64,000 nucleotides of DNA, taken from positions 558,001 to 622,000 of the forward strand of contig NZ_JACVPD010000001.1 in NCBI RefSeq assembly GCF_018882095.1. Direction: 5' to 3'. This DNA comes from Polynucleobacter sp. CS-Odin-A6 (lineage in GTDB: Bacteria; Pseudomonadota; Gammaproteobacteria; Burkholderiales; Burkholderiaceae). Shown here one piece after another: positions 28,073 to 37,374 of the stretch. The stretch's first letter is position 1. Each line of letters begins with the position of its first letter. The notes under the pieces were generated by a model. It was not told where the DNA came from. It ran no database searches and saw only the letters and a list, made by a program, of their open reading frames with translations. Both the position numbers and the translations under genes were made by a program.

Positions 28073-29095
28073 ATGAAATCCGAACCCACTTTTAAGTCTT
28101 TACCGGCAAAAACACCTGCTCCTGCTGCTGTTCATCTTCAGACCATTGGTCCCGAGGAGGCTGGCCAGCGTTTGGATAATTATCTGCTGCGTTGGGCCAA
28201 AGGAGTTCCAAAAAGCCATGTTTATCGGATCATTCGTTCTGGTGAGGTTCGGGTCAATAAGAAAAGGGCGGAGCCAACTACCCGCTTAATTGAGGGGGAT
28301 GTGGTGAGGGTTCCCCCAGTTCGGATTGCTGAGCCCGCTCAAATGGCAGCCGTTAATAACGCCCAAACCAAGTCTCGGGCACAAGGTTATTCAGACAAAA
28401 TGCCCATTCTGTTTGAGGATGAGGCCTTATTAATAGTGAATAAACCGGCAGGTTTGGCAGTTCATGGTGGATCGGGCATTGCTCTGGGTGTGATTGAAAC
28501 CCTCCGTATTACCCGTCCAGAGTTGAAGTTTATCGAATTGGTGCATCGCTTAGATCGAGATACTTCAGGCGTTTTATTGTTAGCCAAAAAACGCAGTGCC
28601 TTGGTCGAGTTGCACCGGCAGATTCGGGAAGGGCAAACAGATAAGCGTTATTTCTTGCTCGCCCACGGAGAAATTGCTCAAGGCGCTGGTGTTATGCAGT
28701 TGAAGTTTGCGCTCCATAAGTATTTATTACCCAATGGAGAGCGTCGCGTGCGCGTGGATCCCGATGGCTTACCAAGTCACACGGCTTTGCGGGTTTTGAA
28801 AACAATGAAACGGGATGGGGCTGCGATTACTTTGGCTGAAGCGCAGCTCAAAACGGGACGAACCCATCAGATTCGGGTTCATCTCCAAAAACTCGGCCAT
28901 GCTATTTTGGGTGATGATAAGTATGGCTTTGAGGATCAAGATAAGCTGGTGAAATCGAAGCGCTTATATTTACATGCCCATTTGGCTGGCTTTACTCATC
29001 CACGGACAGGAGAGAAGATGCGCATCGAATCTCCCTTGCCTGCTGAATTTACAACCATGATGAAGCACTTTGAAATACCCACTGAAAAGAACTAA
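28073..29095 (+). CDS. rluC: Ribosomal large subunit pseudouridine synthase C
   Basis: Makes pseudouridine at 23S rRNA positions 955, 2504 and 2580 (E. coli numbering). It has 340 residues. Seen: the N-terminal S4 domain (GQRLDNYLLRWAKGVPKSHVYRIIRSGEVRVNKKR) and the RluA-type catalytic domain with the active-site Asp in ELVHRLDRDTSG, then KTGRTHQIRVHLQ. Divergent placement from rne matches E. coli and supports RluC over RluD. Confidence 0.94.
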   Translation: MKSEPTFKSLPAKTPAPAAVHLQTIGPEEAGQRLDNYLLRWAKGVPKSHVYRIIRSGEVRVNKKRAEPTTRLIEGDVVRVPPVRIAEPAQMAAVNNAQTKSRAQGYSDKMPILFEDEALLIVNKPAGLAVHGGSGIALGVIETLRITRPELKFIELVHRLDRDTSGVLLLAKKRSALVELHRQIREGQTDKRYFLLAHGEIAQGAGVMQLKFALHKYLLPNGERRVRVDPDGLPSHTALRVLKTMKRDGAAITLAEAQLKTGRTHQIRVHLQKLGHAILGDDKYGFEDQDKLVKSKRLYLHAHLAGFTHPRTGEKMRIESPLPAEFTTMMKHFEIPTEKN

Positions 29096-29110
29096 GTAGC
29101 GAATACGTAC

Positions 29111-29800
29111 ATGATTGAAGAACAAAAACCCGAAAGACGCTATGACCTGATTGTGTGGGATTGGGATGGAACCATTATGGATTCGACGCCGACGATCGTG
29201 GATTGCATTCAGCAGGCTTGCCGTGATTTAGGCTTTAAGGAGCCGAGTGATTCCCTGGCCAGCTCAGTCATCGGTTTGGGGATTCAGGATTCGCTGAGAA
29301 GGGCAGTACCTTGGATTGAACCGGCCCATTTTCCTAAGTTGACCGAACGATTTCGATATCACTATTTAGCGAAAGACCATGAGTTGGATTTATTTCCGGG
29401 AATCCGGGAGTTGTTAGCCAATTTGCGCGAGGATGGTTACCTGTTGGGGGTTGCTACTGGTAAATCCCGCGTGGGATTGAATCGCTCCTTGAAGCATCAT
29501 CAGCTAGAACAGATATTTCATGAAACACGCACTGCAGATGAGTCCTTCTCTAAACCTCATCCTGGCATGCTCTTAGAATTATCTGATGTGATGCAGGTGC
29601 CCATGCGTCGTATGCTCATGATTGGAGACACGACCCATGATTTGGACATGGCAGCCAATGCTGGCGTGGATGCGGTAGCAGTCACTTATGGTGCACACCC
29701 CCCAAATACTTTAAAAGAATCAGCCTCTTTAATTCATGTGGATGATGTCTCGCAGTTAGCGGGCTGGTTAAGTCAGAATCTCACTGTCAAAAATAGCTAA
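29111..29800 (+). CDS. HAD-IA family phosphatase (phosphoglycolate phosphatase-like)
   Basis: Haloacid-dehalogenase superfamily hydrolase of 229 residues. Seen: motif I VWDWDGTIMDS with the nucleophile Asp, motif II GVATGKS, and motifs III/IV with KPHP and IGDTTHDLDMA. The helical cap between motifs I and II fits Gph-like enzymes. It starts 15 bases after rluC and is likely co-transcribed. The substrate cannot be fixed from sequence. Confidence 0.88.
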   Translation: MIEEQKPERRYDLIVWDWDGTIMDSTPTIVDCIQQACRDLGFKEPSDSLASSVIGLGIQDSLRRAVPWIEPAHFPKLTERFRYHYLAKDHELDLFPGIRELLANLREDGYLLGVATGKSRVGLNRSLKHHQLEQIFHETRTADESFSKPHPGMLLELSDVMQVPMRRMLMIGDTTHDLDMAANAGVDAVAVTYGAHPPNTLKESASLIHVDDVSQLAGWLSQNLTVKNS

Positions 29801-29851
29801 ATACGCCATACTAAGTATGCATACAAAATAGCAGCCAAGGAGTTAAAAGCA

Positions 29852-30811
29852 ATGGAACAAAATCAGCCAGGTAATTCGAATCAAAACTGGGAGCGTCAAG
29901 CCCTAGAGCATTTGCTATTGGAGAACTTAAAAGAGACCCGTAAGACGCGTCGCTGGAGAGCGATATTTAGGGTGCTGACCTTAATTGTTTTTGTGGGCGC
30001 AATTCTAGCGATCTTTGATTTTCATCTGCCAGGGCGCGGCATGGGTGTTGAAAAACATACTGCCTTGGTCACACTTGAGGGGGAAATCTCCTCAAGCTCT
30101 ATGGCGAATGCCTTGGATATCAACTCCTCACTCACCGCCGCCTTTGAAAATGAAAATAGCGCAGGGGTGGTATTGCGTATCAATAGCCCTGGCGGTTCAC
30201 CAGTACAAGCCGGCATGATCAATGATGAAATTCATCGCTTGCGTAAGCTCTATCCCAGCAAACTGTTTTATGTAGTGGTTGAAGATATTTGCGCTTCTGG
30301 GGGTTATTACGTCGCTGTTGCTGGTGACCAAATCCTCGTAGATAAAGCGAGCTTGGTAGGGTCAATCGGCGTGATCATGGAAGGTTTTGGTTTCACAGGC
30401 TTGATGGATAAGTTAGGGGTAACGCGTCGCATGATTACTGCGGGATCCAACAAAGGCATGCTGGATCCATTTTCTAAAGAAAATCCAAAGCAAGTAGAGA
30501 TGATTAAAACCATGATTGATGAAATTCATCAACAATTTATTGCGGTTGTGAAAGCAGGTCGTGGTGATCGCTTAAAAGAAACTCCAGAGATATTCTCTGG
30601 CCGAGTATGGAATGGCGAGCAAGCCATCAAAATTGGTTTAGTGGATGGCTACGGATCAGTAGATTCAGTCGCTCGTGATATCTTTAAGGCTCCAGATATT
30701 CTGGATTACACCATGAAAGAGAATTTCGCCGAGCGGGTTGCTAAGCGCTTTGGCGCTGAGGTTGGTGCTGCGGCTGGTAAAGCGCTGATCAAGACCCCTG
30801 ATCTGAAGTAA
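29852..30811 (+). CDS. sppA: Signal peptide peptidase SppA-type S49 protease
   Basis: Inner-membrane serine protease that degrades cleaved signal peptides. It has 319 residues, the short SppA type. Seen: one membrane helix at about residues 37-57 (WRAIFRVLTLIVFVGAILAI), INSPGGSPVQAG, the nucleophile Ser in EDICASGGYYVA, and the region with the general base Lys around VDKASLVGSIGVI. The N-terminal 36 residues are charged and probably cytosolic. The ATG is preceded by AAGGAG. A hairpin that overlaps the end of the next gene follows. Confidence 0.92.
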   Translation: MEQNQPGNSNQNWERQALEHLLLENLKETRKTRRWRAIFRVLTLIVFVGAILAIFDFHLPGRGMGVEKHTALVTLEGEISSSSMANALDINSSLTAAFENENSAGVVLRINSPGGSPVQAGMINDEIHRLRKLYPSKLFYVVVEDICASGGYYVAVAGDQILVDKASLVGSIGVIMEGFGFTGLMDKLGVTRRMITAGSNKGMLDPFSKENPKQVEMIKTMIDEIHQQFIAVVKAGRGDRLKETPEIFSGRVWNGEQAIKIGLVDGYGSVDSVARDIFKAPDILDYTMKENFAERVAKRFGAEVGAAAGKALIKTPDLK

Positions 30812-30856
30812 GCAAACAACGCAGATCAACGCAGAAAAAAACCGAGCAAAACAAAC

Positions 30857-31630
30857 TTAGGCCAGCAATAGAAATACTGCTGGCCTATTTTGTAATAAGG
30901 CGCATGCCGCTTCATTTGGATAGCGCTTGCGCCAATCTGCAATCGTAAGCGTAGTAATTAATTCACTGTTCAGGCTGAGATCCATCCCAAGGCAGAGCAT
31001 GGATTGTGGCGCTAATGTAGCGAGGCAAGCCATGAGCATGGCGGTATTGCGATAGGGCGTCTCAATCCAGATTTGAGTCTGCCCCAATTTTCTAGATTCG
31101 ACTTCTAGCTGTTTCAGTCTCGCGATACGGTCTTGTGCATCATGCGGAATGTAGCCTTGAAACGCAAACCGTTGACCATTGAGTCCGCTAGCCATGAGGC
31201 CCAACAAAATGGAGCTTGGACCAACCAAAGGCTTTACTCTGGCGCCCAGCTGGTGAGCTGCTAGTACCAGCTCAGCACCGGGATCCGCTACTCCAGGAAC
31301 ACCCGCTTCTGACATCAAGCCCATGTCCTTCCCCGCCATTAATGGCTTGAGCAAATCCATCGGTTTAACTGCATCACCATACTTCGCGTTTCTGGCTGCA
31401 CCACGCCACTCGCTCATTTGCATCTCTTGGATGCTGCAGGCCAAGGGTGAAACGCTATCTACTGCCTTCAGAAAAGCACGTGCAGTCTTGGCATCTTCCA
31501 CAATCCAATGAGTCAGCTTAGATGTTTGAGTTAGCGTTTCATTTGGCAGAACCCAAGGTAATTGTTCGGCGCGAGCATGATCACCCAAGGTATTGGGAAT
31601 TAAAAAGAGAGTGCCTAAGGTTGAGCTCAT
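30857..31630 (-). CDS. RsmI-like SAM-dependent (tetrapyrrole-methylase fold) methyltransferase
   Basis: A 257-residue protein of the tetrapyrrole methylase superfamily, similar to RsmI, which makes 2'-O-methyl C1402 in 16S rRNA. Seen: GTLFLIPNTLGD at the start, and the SAM-site region GLMSEAGVPGVADPGAELVLAAHQLGARVKPLVGPSSILLGLMASGL with GQRFAFQGYIP. The N-terminal third differs from canonical RsmI (no PTPIGNL), so it is likely a paralogue with an unknown target. I use the ATG at 31630; a start 60 bases upstream would overlap maf. It is downstream of maf on the same strand. Confidence 0.82.
   Translation of the reverse strand: MSSTLGTLFLIPNTLGDHARAEQLPWVLPNETLTQTSKLTHWIVEDAKTARAFLKAVDSVSPLACSIQEMQMSEWRGAARNAKYGDAVKPMDLLKPLMAGKDMGLMSEAGVPGVADPGAELVLAAHQLGARVKPLVGPSSILLGLMASGLNGQRFAFQGYIPHDAQDRIARLKQLEVESRKLGQTQIWIETPYRNTAMLMACLATLAPQSMLCLGMDLSLNSELITTLTIADWRKRYPNEAACALLQNRPAVFLLLA
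30859..30891. terminator. Hairpin between convergent sppA and methyltransferase genes
   Basis: AGGCCAGCA (30859-30867) pairs perfectly with TGCTGGCCT (30878-30886), followed on the plus strand by ATTTTG. It lies within the last codons of the minus-strand methyltransferase gene, whose stop is at 30857-30859. Confidence 0.6.
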
Positions 31631-31658
31631 GGAGTTATTTAGTTTCGCTTTTTTGTTT

Positions 31659-32252
31659 TTATTGCTTTGCTGGAATAACAAAGCCAGCATCCCTTAAAAG
31701 ACCACTTAACGCAATCAATGGCAGACCAATTAATGCAGTGGGATCATCACTCTGAATGGCTTCTAAGAGAGTAATTCCTAAGCCTTCAGATTTGGCGCTA
31801 CCGGCACAATCATAGGGCTCCTCCGCATGCAGATAAGCCTCCAAAACGGCATCAGACAGTTTGCGAAACGTAACTTCAGTTGGAACGCTTAACGTCGTTT
31901 CAACTTCCCCATGCATCAGACACAACGCCGTATGAAAAGTAACTGTGGCGCCACGCATGAGCTGTAGTTGTGCCAGTGCCCGTTCAAAGTTTCCGGGTTT
32001 ACCAAGCGCTGCTCCACAAAGGTCTGCGACTTGATCGGAGCCGATTACCCAAGCATCAGGATGATCTTTAGCAACCGCCTTAGCTTTTGCATTAGCCAGT
32101 CGTAAAGCTAAGGCTAGTGTGCTCTCACCATTGAGAGGGGTTTCATCCACCTGAGGTGACACCACAGAAAAGGGAATGTGTAGGCGCTCCAAGAGCTCTC
32201 GACGGTAGACCGAGGTGGATGCCAAAATTAGTTTTTTTGCAGAATTACTCAT
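31659..32252 (-). CDS. Maf-family nucleotide pyrophosphatase (YceF type)
   Basis: House-cleaning NTP pyrophosphatase. It has 197 residues from the ATG at 32252; an in-frame ATG at 32282 would add 10 residues. Seen: LILASTSVYRRELLERLHIPF, PQVDETP, the DQVADLCGAALGKPG strand, and EEPYDCAGSAKSEGLGITLLEAI. Its place next to yceD-rpmF-plsX is that of E. coli YceF, which prefers 7-methyl-GTP. Divergent from yceD with a short gap. Confidence 0.9.
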   Translation of the reverse strand: MSNSAKKLILASTSVYRRELLERLHIPFSVVSPQVDETPLNGESTLALALRLANAKAKAVAKDHPDAWVIGSDQVADLCGAALGKPGNFERALAQLQLMRGATVTFHTALCLMHGEVETTLSVPTEVTFRKLSDAVLEAYLHAEEPYDCAGSAKSEGLGITLLEAIQSDDPTALIGLPLIALSGLLRDAGFVIPAKQ

Positions 32253-32295
32253 CACTTCGTGTACTTTCGCTGAAGCCTTCATTTAGACTGATGTC

Positions 32296-32874
32296 ATGAA
32301 TCGTAATCAAGTTTTACCTCAAGTTGAGTTATCCGCCGATCCAAATGCATTACGCAGGGTTGATTTCTGCGCACCTCAATCCTATCAAGGGGCTGGTTTT
32401 TTAGAGATTGCGGAACTGCCTAGATTGGTTGAAGAGGCTTCTAGTATTGAACCTGGAGATGGTTTTCATTGGCAGATACAAACCCACTTTGCCGATTCTC
32501 CAGGCTCAGAACCTCGGCAAATAGTGGAATTAGAGGTAAAAGGTCGCATTCACCTGGTCTGTCAGAGCTGTTTGCAAGACTGCGGCTTTGATCTGGAGCA
32601 GAAGAGCCGATTTATTTTGGTTGCCACTGAGGCCGAGGCGGATGCTTTTCCCATTGAGGATGATTTACAGGAACCTTTGGTTGCGAGTCAGCACTTTGAC
32701 CTTTTGGGGCTGATTGAGGATGAAATTTTGCTTTCTTTCCCCTTGATTCCTAAACATCTAAGGGGCGCCTGCAAACCCCATGCCTCTGCATTTGGGGGGG
32801 TCGGGGTGGCGGCTGAGCCTTCAGAAAATCCCCCAAACCCCTTCAACATATTGAAAAATATGAAGAAAAATTGA
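32296..32874 (+). CDS. yceD: DUF177 family protein (YceD)
   Basis: A 192-residue YceD homologue. In plants and bacteria this family is tied to 23S rRNA or ribosome accumulation, but the mechanism is unclear. Seen: LEVKGRIHLVCQSCLQDCGFDLE with the conserved CxxC, then the acidic stretch EADAFPIEDDLQEPL and EDEILLSFPLIPKH. The partner rpmF follows after 105 bases, the conserved yceD-rpmF order. The C-terminus is Gly- and Pro-rich. Confidence 0.9.
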   Translation: MNRNQVLPQVELSADPNALRRVDFCAPQSYQGAGFLEIAELPRLVEEASSIEPGDGFHWQIQTHFADSPGSEPRQIVELEVKGRIHLVCQSCLQDCGFDLEQKSRFILVATEAEADAFPIEDDLQEPLVASQHFDLLGLIEDEILLSFPLIPKHLRGACKPHASAFGGVGVAAEPSENPPNPFNILKNMKKN

Positions 32875-32947
32875 TATTAGGGCATCAAACCCGGCTTGCC
32901 TTTGAAGCTTCAATTGCTACTAAATCAAGCATTTAACGAATTTTCCA

Positions 32948-32956
32948 TGTTAGAAT
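32948..32956 (+). promoter_or_regulatory. Possible extended -10 promoter for rpmF
   Basis: TGTTAGAAT, an extended -10 (TGn plus TAGAAT) 24 bases before the rpmF ATG, with a weak -35. It would give rpmF its own transcript of about 245 nt ending at the terminator at 33180-33207. Confidence 0.4.
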
Positions 32957-32979
32957 ATTGCCTTGCTTAGGAGTTCAAT

Positions 32980-33159
32980 ATGGCCGTCCAACAGAATAAA
33001 AAATCCCCATCCAAACGTGGCATGCACCGTGCGCACGACTTTTTGACCGCACCTGCTACGGCTGTTGAAGCCACAACCGGTGAGGCCCATTTACGCCACC
33101 ACATTTCACCAAATGGCTACTATCGTGGCCGTAAAGTTGTTAAAACTAAAAACGACTAA
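32980..33159 (+). CDS. rpmF: 50S ribosomal protein L32
   Basis: A 59-residue ribosomal protein. The translation begins [20 protein letters not shown] and continues through [16 protein letters not shown], which is diagnostic for L32. The zinc-binding Cys pairs of some L32 forms are absent, as usual for proteobacteria. GGAG lies five to eight bases before the ATG. It follows yceD and is itself followed by a strong terminator before plsX. Confidence 0.98.
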   Translation: MAVQQNKKSPSKRGMHRAHDFLTAPATAVEATTGEAHLRHHISPNGYYRGRKVVKTKND

Positions 33160-33179
33160 CTTCTTAGTCTAAAAGATAG

Positions 33180-33207
33180 AAGCGGCTCCCTAAAAAGCCG
33201 CTTTTTT
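33180..33207 (+). terminator. Intrinsic terminator after rpmF
   Basis: AAGCGGCT (33180-33187) pairs with AGCCGCTT (33196-33203) around CCCTAAAA, with a run of T to 33207. It lies between rpmF and plsX, so plsX-fab transcription requires either read-through or its own promoter. Confidence 0.9.
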
Positions 33208-33241
33208 CTTGGATAAACCACTCGCAGCGATTGATCCTTTT

Positions 33242-34252
33242 ATGAGCATCACTCTTGCTATCGATGCCATGGGCGGAGATCACGGGATAGTCGTGACTGT
33301 TCCTGCGTGTTGCGATTTCCTTGAAAAATATGCTGATGTGAAGATTATCTTGGTTGGTAATCCAGCATTACTTCAACAGGCATTACGCGAGTTTCCTAAA
33401 GCGCCATTGGAGCGTATTCAAATTATTTCTGCCAGTGAAGTTGTTCTGATGGATGATCCCATTGAGGTAGCACTGCGCCGCAAAAAAGATTCTTCGATGC
33501 GCGTCGCCATTAAGCAAGTCAATGAAGGCTTAGCCGATGCTGTCATCTCCGCTGGTAATACGGGTGCCTTGATGGCTATTGCTCGCTACATCTTAAAAAC
33601 ATTAGATGGCGTCGATCGTCCTGCGATCGCCGCTTCAATCCCCAATGAAAAGGGCCTTGGTACTACCATGCTGGATCTCGGTGCTAATGCAGATTGCGAA
33701 CCGATGCACTTGGTGCAATTTGCGCAAATGGCCAACGTGATGCTTCAGGTGATTGATGGCAAACCAAATCCGTCAATTGGTCTTCTCAATATTGGTGAAG
33801 AAGTGATTAAAGGTAATGAGGTGGTCAAGCGCACTAGCGAGTTACTGCACCAAGCAAACCTCAACTTTTATGGCAACGTAGAAGGTAATGATATTTTTAA
33901 AGGCACTACGGATATCGTGGTGTGTGATGGTTTTGTGGGTAATGCCGTCCTTAAGGCCAGCGAAGGTTTAGCCAAGATGATGAGTGGCTTAATTAAGCAA
34001 GAATTTAATCGCTCATGGCTGACTAAATTGATGGGGATCTGCGCCATGGTCCCATTGCTGCGTGTGCGTAAGCGGGTTGATCATCGCCGTTATAACGGTG
34101 CAGTACTTCTCGGATTACGAGGTTGCGTCATCAAGAGTCATGGCTCTGCAGATCGCTTTGCATTTGCTTATGCGCTCGATCGCGCCTATGAAGCGTCAAA
34201 AAATCGCATGGTAGAGCGCATTGCTCAGGCTTTTGTGGTGGAGACAAAATAA
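33242..34252 (+). CDS. plsX: Phosphate acyltransferase PlsX
   Basis: Converts acyl-ACP to acyl-phosphate for phospholipid synthesis. It has 336 residues from the ATG at 33242; an upstream TTG at 33209 is in frame but sits next to the terminator. Seen: [40 protein letters not shown], and [13 protein letters not shown]. Its stop overlaps the fabH start by one base (TAATG). Confidence 0.97.
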   Translation: MSITLAIDAMGGDHGIVVTVPACCDFLEKYADVKIILVGNPALLQQALREFPKAPLERIQIISASEVVLMDDPIEVALRRKKDSSMRVAIKQVNEGLADAVISAGNTGALMAIARYILKTLDGVDRPAIAASIPNEKGLGTTMLDLGANADCEPMHLVQFAQMANVMLQVIDGKPNPSIGLLNIGEEVIKGNEVVKRTSELLHQANLNFYGNVEGNDIFKGTTDIVVCDGFVGNAVLKASEGLAKMMSGLIKQEFNRSWLTKLMGICAMVPLLRVRKRVDHRRYNGAVLLGLRGCVIKSHGSADRFAFAYALDRAYEASKNRMVERIAQAFVVETK

Positions 34253-35241
34253 TGACGAGTACCTATTCTCGGGTGGCGGGAACCGGAGGTTATCTTCCTG
34301 AGTTGCGCTTAACGAATCAAGATCTCGTTGAGCGTTTGGCGAAGATTGGCGTTGAGACTAGTGATGAGTGGATCGTGACTCGCAGTGGTATTTCAGCCCG
34401 TCACTTCGCTGCAGACAATGAGTTGACGAGCGACTTAGCGGTGAAGGCGGCTCAGCAAGCATTAGAGATGGCTGGCTGCACTTCGGAAGATCTTGATCTG
34501 ATCATTTTGGCGACCTCGACACCGGATCATTTAGGTGGTTTCCCAAGCACTGCTTGTGTAGTGCAAGATAAGTTGGGCGCTCACACCCACTGCGCCGCAT
34601 TTGATGTGCAGGCAGTCTGCGCAGGCTTTACTTACGCTCTTGCGATTGCGGATGCATTTATTCGTACAGGCACTTATAAAAAAGTATTGGTTCTCGGTGC
34701 AGAAACCTTCTCTCGTATTTTAGATTTTCAAGATCGTACGACTTCAGTTTTATTCGGTGATGGTGCTGGCGCTGTAGTGCTGGAAGCTTCATCTGAGTCT
34801 GGCATTTTGGCAACGGCCTTGCACGCTGATGGCAGTCAACGCGATATCTTGTGCGTGCCAGGACGCGCTAAACAGGGTGGTGTAGAGGGCTCTGCCTACT
34901 TAACCATGGACGGCCCAGCCGTATTCAAGTTAGCGGTCAAGGTTCTTGAGCAGGTGGCTCATGAGGTCTTAGAAAAAGCCAATCTGAAGCCTGAGCAAAT
35001 TGATTGGTTAGTGCCACATCAAGCCAATATTCGGATCATGGAGAGTACCGCTCGCAAGATGGGGATGTCGATGGACAAAGTCATTGTGACGGTGCATGAG
35101 CATGGCAATACCTCTGCTGCATCTATTCCACTTGCCTTAGACGCCGGGGTTCGATCAGGTCAAATCCAGCGCGGTCAACATCTTTTATTGGAAGGTGTGG
35201 GCGGCGGCTTTGCTTGGGGTGCGGCAATCATTAAGTACTAA
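34252..35241 (+). CDS. fabH: Beta-ketoacyl-ACP synthase III
   Basis: Starts fatty-acid synthesis by condensing acetyl-CoA with malonyl-ACP. It has 329 residues. The catalytic triad is visible: Cys in [14 protein letters not shown], His in [11 protein letters not shown], Asn in [12 protein letters not shown]. The ending [14 protein letters not shown] is typical. It is translationally coupled to plsX. Confidence 0.98.
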   Translation: MTSTYSRVAGTGGYLPELRLTNQDLVERLAKIGVETSDEWIVTRSGISARHFAADNELTSDLAVKAAQQALEMAGCTSEDLDLIILATSTPDHLGGFPSTACVVQDKLGAHTHCAAFDVQAVCAGFTYALAIADAFIRTGTYKKVLVLGAETFSRILDFQDRTTSVLFGDGAGAVVLEASSESGILATALHADGSQRDILCVPGRAKQGGVEGSAYLTMDGPAVFKLAVKVLEQVAHEVLEKANLKPEQIDWLVPHQANIRIMESTARKMGMSMDKVIVTVHEHGNTSAASIPLALDAGVRSGQIQRGQHLLLEGVGGGFAWGAAIIKY

Positions 35242-35294
35242 ATAAGCATTTAAGCAGCAGTAATATCAATAACTCTCATTTGGCGATTATTCCC

Positions 35295-36230
35295 ATGACA
35301 TTTGCATTCGTATTTCCTGGCCAAGGTTCCCAGTCTGTTGGGATGCTCAACTCGATTGCTGATCGCCCTGAAGTGCGTGCGACATTGCAAGAGGCTTCGG
35401 AGGCCCTGGGCGAAGATGTTGCAAAGCTGGTTGCTGAAGGCCCAGTAGAAGTCCTTTCATTAACCACCAACACTCAGCCAGTCATGCTGACAGCAGCGAT
35501 CGCGTTTTATCGTGCCTGGTTAGCTTCTGGCGGCGCTATCCCAAAAGTCGTAGCAGGCCATAGTCTTGGGGAGTACTCTGCATTGGTTGCTGCGGGCGTC
35601 ATCTCTTTTAAGGATGCGGTACCTTTGGTGCGTTTTCGTGCAGAGGCTATGCAGACTGCTGTGCCAGTGGGTACGGGTGGTATGGCTGCAATCTTAGGTT
35701 TGGATGATGCGATTGTGAAAACAGTTTGCGCTGAAGCTGCTGTAGTCTCTGGTGGCGTTGTGGAAGCAGTCAACTTTAATGCGCCAGGACAAGTGGTCAT
35801 TGCTGGTGGTAGTGATGCAGTCGCTAAAGCATGTGAAATGCTAAAGGCAGCCGGTGCAAAACGGGCCTTACAATTGCCGGTGTCTGCACCTTTTCATTCT
35901 TCTTTGTTGCAGCCGGCATCCGAGAAGCTTCAGGGTTACCTGGCCAATATTGAATTCAAAATTCCGACAATTTCCGTCATTAATAATGTCGACGTAGAAA
36001 TATTAAATGACCCGTCAGCGATTAAAGATGCCTTAGTCCGTCAAGCTGCTAAACCGGTGCGTTGGCAAGAGACCGTCAATGCGATGGCTCAGTTGGGTAT
36101 TTCTCAAATAGTGGAATGTGGTCCCGGTAAGGTTTTGGCAGGGCTGGCCAAACGGATTAATGATCAAGTGCTTGGCGTACCTATTTTTGATGAAGCCAGT
36201 CTCAATGAAGCCTTGGCTGCAGTGAAGTAG
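35295..36230 (+). CDS. fabD: Malonyl-CoA:ACP transacylase
   Basis: Loads malonate onto ACP. It has 311 residues from the ATG at 35295 (MTFAFVFPGQGSQSVGM); an in-frame TTG 15 bases upstream is less likely. Seen: the nucleophile Ser in VAGHSLGEYSALVAAG, RFRAEAMQ, and the catalytic His in PVSAPFHSSLL. It lies 53 bases after fabH and 29 before fabG. Confidence 0.98.
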   Translation: MTFAFVFPGQGSQSVGMLNSIADRPEVRATLQEASEALGEDVAKLVAEGPVEVLSLTTNTQPVMLTAAIAFYRAWLASGGAIPKVVAGHSLGEYSALVAAGVISFKDAVPLVRFRAEAMQTAVPVGTGGMAAILGLDDAIVKTVCAEAAVVSGGVVEAVNFNAPGQVVIAGGSDAVAKACEMLKAAGAKRALQLPVSAPFHSSLLQPASEKLQGYLANIEFKIPTISVINNVDVEILNDPSAIKDALVRQAAKPVRWQETVNAMAQLGISQIVECGPGKVLAGLAKRINDQVLGVPIFDEASLNEALAAVK

Positions 36231-36259
36231 AAACCATCTAGAAATAACGGGAGAAAGAT

Positions 36260-37003
36260 ATGAACCTCGACTTAAGTGGACAAATTGCATTAGTTACTGG
36301 TGCATCGCGCGGTATTGGTCAGGCCATTGCCGATGAGTTAGTGAAATGTGGTGCCATCGTGATTGGCACTGCCACCTCTGAAGATGGTGCCAAGGCAATC
36401 CACACTCGCTTACAAGCCAGTGGCGGACGCGGTGAAGTGCTCGATGTGACTGATCCAAAGGCATGTGAAGATATTATTAATTTGATCGTCAAAGATTTTG
36501 GCGGTATTGCTATTCTGGTCAATAACGCGGGCATCACCCGCGATAACCTAGCCATGCGCATGAAAACGGACGAATGGACTGATGTCATTGACACCAATCT
36601 GAGCGCAGTGTTTCGCCTTTCTCAGGCAGTAATGCGTCCGATGATGAAGGCGCGCACAGGCCGAATTATTAATATCACTTCCATTGTTGGTCACATGGGC
36701 AACGCTGGCCAGGCCAATTATGCTGCTGCAAAAGCAGGGGTTTCTGGTATGACACGCGCTTTAGCCCGAGAAATCGGGAGTCGCAATATTACGGTCAACT
36801 GTGTAGCGCCAGGCTTTATTGATACTGATATGACCCGTGCCCTGAGCGAAGAGCAGCAAAATGCCCTAAAAGCGAATATTCCTTTGGCACGCCTTGGCAG
36901 TCCTGAGGATGTCGCTCAGGCAGTGGCATTTTTGGCCTCTCCAGCCGCTGGCTACATCACGGGTAACACCTTACATGTCAATGGCGGCCTCTATTTAGCT
37001 TAA
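36260..37003 (+). CDS. fabG: 3-oxoacyl-ACP reductase
   Basis: NADPH-dependent short-chain dehydrogenase of fatty-acid elongation. It has 247 residues. Seen: TGASRGIGQAIA, NNAGITRDNLAMRM, NITSIVGHMGNAGQANYAAAKAGVSGMT with the Ser-Tyr-Lys catalytic set, and NCVAPGFIDTDMT. The ATG follows GGGAGAAAGAT. It ends 103 bases before acpP, where a separate acpP promoter appears. Confidence 0.98.
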   Translation: MNLDLSGQIALVTGASRGIGQAIADELVKCGAIVIGTATSEDGAKAIHTRLQASGGRGEVLDVTDPKACEDIINLIVKDFGGIAILVNNAGITRDNLAMRMKTDEWTDVIDTNLSAVFRLSQAVMRPMMKARTGRIINITSIVGHMGNAGQANYAAAKAGVSGMTRALAREIGSRNITVNCVAPGFIDTDMTRALSEEQQNALKANIPLARLGSPEDVAQAVAFLASPAAGYITGNTLHVNGGLYLA

Positions 37004-37060
37004 GGATTCAGCGGGAATTTGATCATTTTTCGGTGGATTTGCTAATTTAGTCCGCCAAGC

Positions 37061-37069
37061 TGATAAAAT
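37061..37069 (+). promoter_or_regulatory. Extended -10 promoter upstream of acpP
   Basis: TGATAAAAT, an extended -10 (TGn plus TAAAAT), with TTGCTA upstream at a long spacing (about 19). The predicted start is near 37076, leaving a leader of about 30 nt with GGGGGAA before the ATG. It fits the need for much more ACP than the other Fab proteins. Confidence 0.5.
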
Positions 37070-37106
37070 TCCTTTCATCGTTTTTTTACAACCCCTGGGG
37101 GAATTA

Positions 37107-37346
37107 ATGGATAACATCGAACAACGCGTTAAGAAGATCGTCGCTGAGCAATTGGGCGTCGCAGAAGCGGATATCAAGAATGAATCTTCTTTTGTGAACG
37201 ACTTAGGCGCAGACTCTCTTGACACTGTTGAGCTGGTAATGGCTTTAGAGGACGAATTTGGAATTGAAATTCCTGATGAGGAAGCCGAAAAAATCACGAC
37301 TGTTCAGCTCGCGATCGATTTTGCACAGTCCAAAGCTCAGGGTTAA
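37107..37346 (+). CDS. acpP: Acyl carrier protein
   Basis: Carries acyl chains on a phosphopantetheine arm. It has 79 residues and is acidic. The modified Ser lies in the DSL motif of [19 protein letters not shown]. The holo-ACP synthase (acpS) is encoded about 9 kb downstream. GGGGGAA precedes the ATG. Confidence 0.99.
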   Translation: MDNIEQRVKKIVAEQLGVAEADIKNESSFVNDLGADSLDTVELVMALEDEFGIEIPDEEAEKITTVQLAIDFAQSKAQG

Positions 37347-37374
37347 TTCCCTAGCCTAGCTTTTAGCTATTACT

